Shown piece by piece: positions 62,945 to 64,000 of a DNA stretch of 64,000 nucleotides (the stretch's first letter is position 1; each line of letters starts with the position of its first letter). The notes beneath the pieces were generated by a model. It was not told the origin of the DNA. It saw only the letters and a list, made by a program, of their open reading frames with translations, and made no database searches. This stretch comes from Rivularia sp. PCC 7116. Lineage in GTDB: Bacteria > Cyanobacteriota > Cyanobacteriia > Cyanobacteriales > Nostocaceae. A program made the position numbers and the translations under genes. The stretch covers positions 6,324,001-6,388,000 of the forward strand of contig NC_019678.1 in the NCBI RefSeq assembly GCF_000316665.1. The letters are read 5' to 3'.

Positions 62945-64000
62945 ATGTCATATCCATCTAAACTATCTGTTGAGCCCTGCGTAACAACCTTCGATGAGTT
63001 TGTGCAATTGGCGGATTATTCTCTGATGGACACCTTAAATGCCGATCCTGATGCCACGATCGATGGTGATGATCGCCGTGCCCGCCAGGTTTTTTCTGGT
63101 CATTTTGTACCTGTGACACCCACACCGCTTGCAGAACCAGAATATGTAGCCCATAGCAGCACTTTTTTTAAGGAACTTGGGTTGAGCTCGGAGCTGGCGC
63201 TTGATGAAAAATTTCGCTCCTGTTTTTCTGGTGATATCTCTGCTGCGCGCTCTCCTATGCGTCAGGTTGGCTGGGCGACGGGTTATGCACTGTCAATTTA
63301 TGGCACCGAATATACCCAACAATGTCCATTCGGTACGGGTAATGGTTATGGCGATGGTCGGGCGATATCTATATTTGAAGGAATAATCAATGGCCAGCGC
63401 TGGGAAATGCAATTGAAAGGTGGTGGCCCAACACCTTATTGCCGTGGTGCCGACGGGCGTGCAGTACTACGTTCAAGTGTACGTGAGTTTCTAGCGCAAG
63501 AATATATGCAGTCCTTAGGTGTTCCAACATCGCGCTCTTTGACACTGTATGTTTCATTTTCTGAGACCGTTACCCGACCTTGGTATTCTCAAGACTCCCA
63601 CGACCTTGAGCCTGATATTTTGGTGGACAATCCCGTGGCCATTTCAACTCGCGTTGCACCCTCCTTTTTGCGTGTTGGTCAGCTAGAGTTATTTGCCCGC
63701 CGCGCTCGCAGCAATGCTCATCCAAAAGCATTAGAAGAACTGAGCATGATAGTGTTGCATTTAATTGAGCGAGAATACAAAAGCGACATTAATCAAAACC
63801 TTGGTTTTGCAGATCAATTGGTTGAGTTGGCTAAGCTATTTCGCCAGCGTCTTACTTCACTGGTGGCCAATTGGCTACGTGTTGGTTATTGCCAGGGTAA
63901 TTTTAATAGTGACAACTGCGCCGCTGGTGGCTTTACCCTCGACTATGGGCCATTTGGGTTTTGTGAAATTTTTGACCCTTGGTTTCAACCTTGGACTGGC
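62945..64000 (+). CDS. selO: SelO/YdiU protein adenylyltransferase, 3' end beyond window
   Basis: 352 codons are visible from ATG 62945, running open to the window edge. GNGYGDGRA (132-140), [10 protein letters not shown] with [17 protein letters not shown] (156-182), [16 protein letters not shown] and [19 protein letters not shown] are the conserved SelO nucleotide-binding and catalytic segments. SelO is a pseudokinase-fold enzyme that AMPylates proteins on Ser/Thr/Tyr, linked to redox stress. Codon usage is richer in G/C, with frequent GCC, CGC, GGC and CTG codons, unlike the neighbouring cyanobacterial genes, which suggests recent transfer from a proteobacterium. The first ATG gives a normal N-terminus ([11 protein letters not shown]). 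Confidence 0.9.
   Translation, partial: MSYPSKLSVEPCVTTFDEFVQLADYSLMDTLNADPDATIDGDDRRARQVFSGHFVPVTPTPLAEPEYVAHSSTFFKELGLSSELALDEKFRSCFSGDISAARSPMRQVGWATGYALSIYGTEYTQQCPFGTGNGYGDGRAISIFEGIINGQRWEMQLKGGGPTPYCRGADGRAVLRSSVREFLAQEYMQSLGVPTSRSLTLYVSFSETVTRPWYSQDSHDLEPDILVDNPVAISTRVAPSFLRVGQLELFARRARSNAHPKALEELSMIVLHLIEREYKSDINQNLGFADQLVELAKLFRQRLTSLVANWLRVGYCQGNFNSDNCAAGGFTLDYGPFGFCEIFDPWFQPWTG

Noticed and set aside
1-64000. tRNA, rRNA, tmRNA or RNase P RNA genes
   Set aside because: I looked for typical conserved segments and saw none; a covariance-model search could still find a diverged RNA.

Overview
The window is chromosomal DNA of a filamentous, probably heterocyst-forming cyanobacterium (order Nostocales; genus not resolved). 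The evidence is an AT-rich genome with GCGATCGC (HIP1) octamers, short tandem repeats (GGTAATT and GCCCAAT types), an orange carotenoid protein, an NblA-type protein, an allophycocyanin alpha paralogue, cyanobacteriochrome-type GAF domains, DUF3134 and an ssl1498-family protein. I found no tRNA, rRNA or replication origin.

Layout. 0-6 kb: the end of a Tn7-like (TnsB-type, V-K CAST-like) transposon cuts off the 3' end of a TPR gene. Next is a CRISPR array split in two by a group II intron that sits inside a repeat; the repeat type differs on the two sides of the intron and no cas gene is present. 6-15 kb is a mobile-element zone. It holds a DUF6876 gene, an interrupted small gene, a complete ISAzo13-like element, two genes of an extracellular contractile injection system (baseplate J-like and tail protein I-like), an ISAs1 remnant, a DUF4231 gene, a frameshifted ISKra4-like transposase and a FecCD remnant. 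15-24 kb: a small Arg-rich secreted protein, a nuclease, a GH15 glycosidase, a two-component pair and a TetR regulator flanked by two copies of one palindrome.

23.5-31 kb: seven genes on the minus strand centred on sulfur assimilation (SLC13 permease, sat, cysH, a thioredoxin-fold protein, YeiH, DUF302, a thioredoxin-reductase-like flavoprotein). 31-36 kb: a conserved membrane protein, a MATE transporter and a glycosyltransferase. 36-41 kb: a CHAT-LRR-Roc-COR-EAD1 conflict protein whose reading frame is cut by one in-frame TAG and whose LRRs are encoded by 18 tandem 69-bp units. 41-49 kb: map, a small RHH-like gene, a five-GAF histidine kinase with cyanobacteriochrome signatures, an S9 peptidase and small cyanobacterial genes.

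49-53 kb is a compact same-strand group concerned with phycobilisomes and photoprotection: a degenerate receiver, an allophycocyanin alpha paralogue, a PII-like protein, an ssl1498-type membrane protein, an NblA-like protein, a rhodanese-like protein lacking its cysteine, and OCP. 53-64 kb: an HTH-NACHT NTPase, a fasciclin protein, an RRM protein, an Orr/alanine-racemase-like enzyme paired with a DUF1611 protein, two MITE-like elements, two pentapeptide proteins, a P450 remnant and the 5' part of a selO gene whose base composition is foreign to the window.

Two themes stand out. One is genome conflict: the CRISPR array with its intron, CHAT-ROCO, NACHT, injection-system remnants and many transposons. 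The other is light and sulfur physiology. The most unusual structures are the intron-split hybrid CRISPR array, the amber-split CHAT-LRR-ROCO protein and the OCP/NblA/allophycocyanin cluster.
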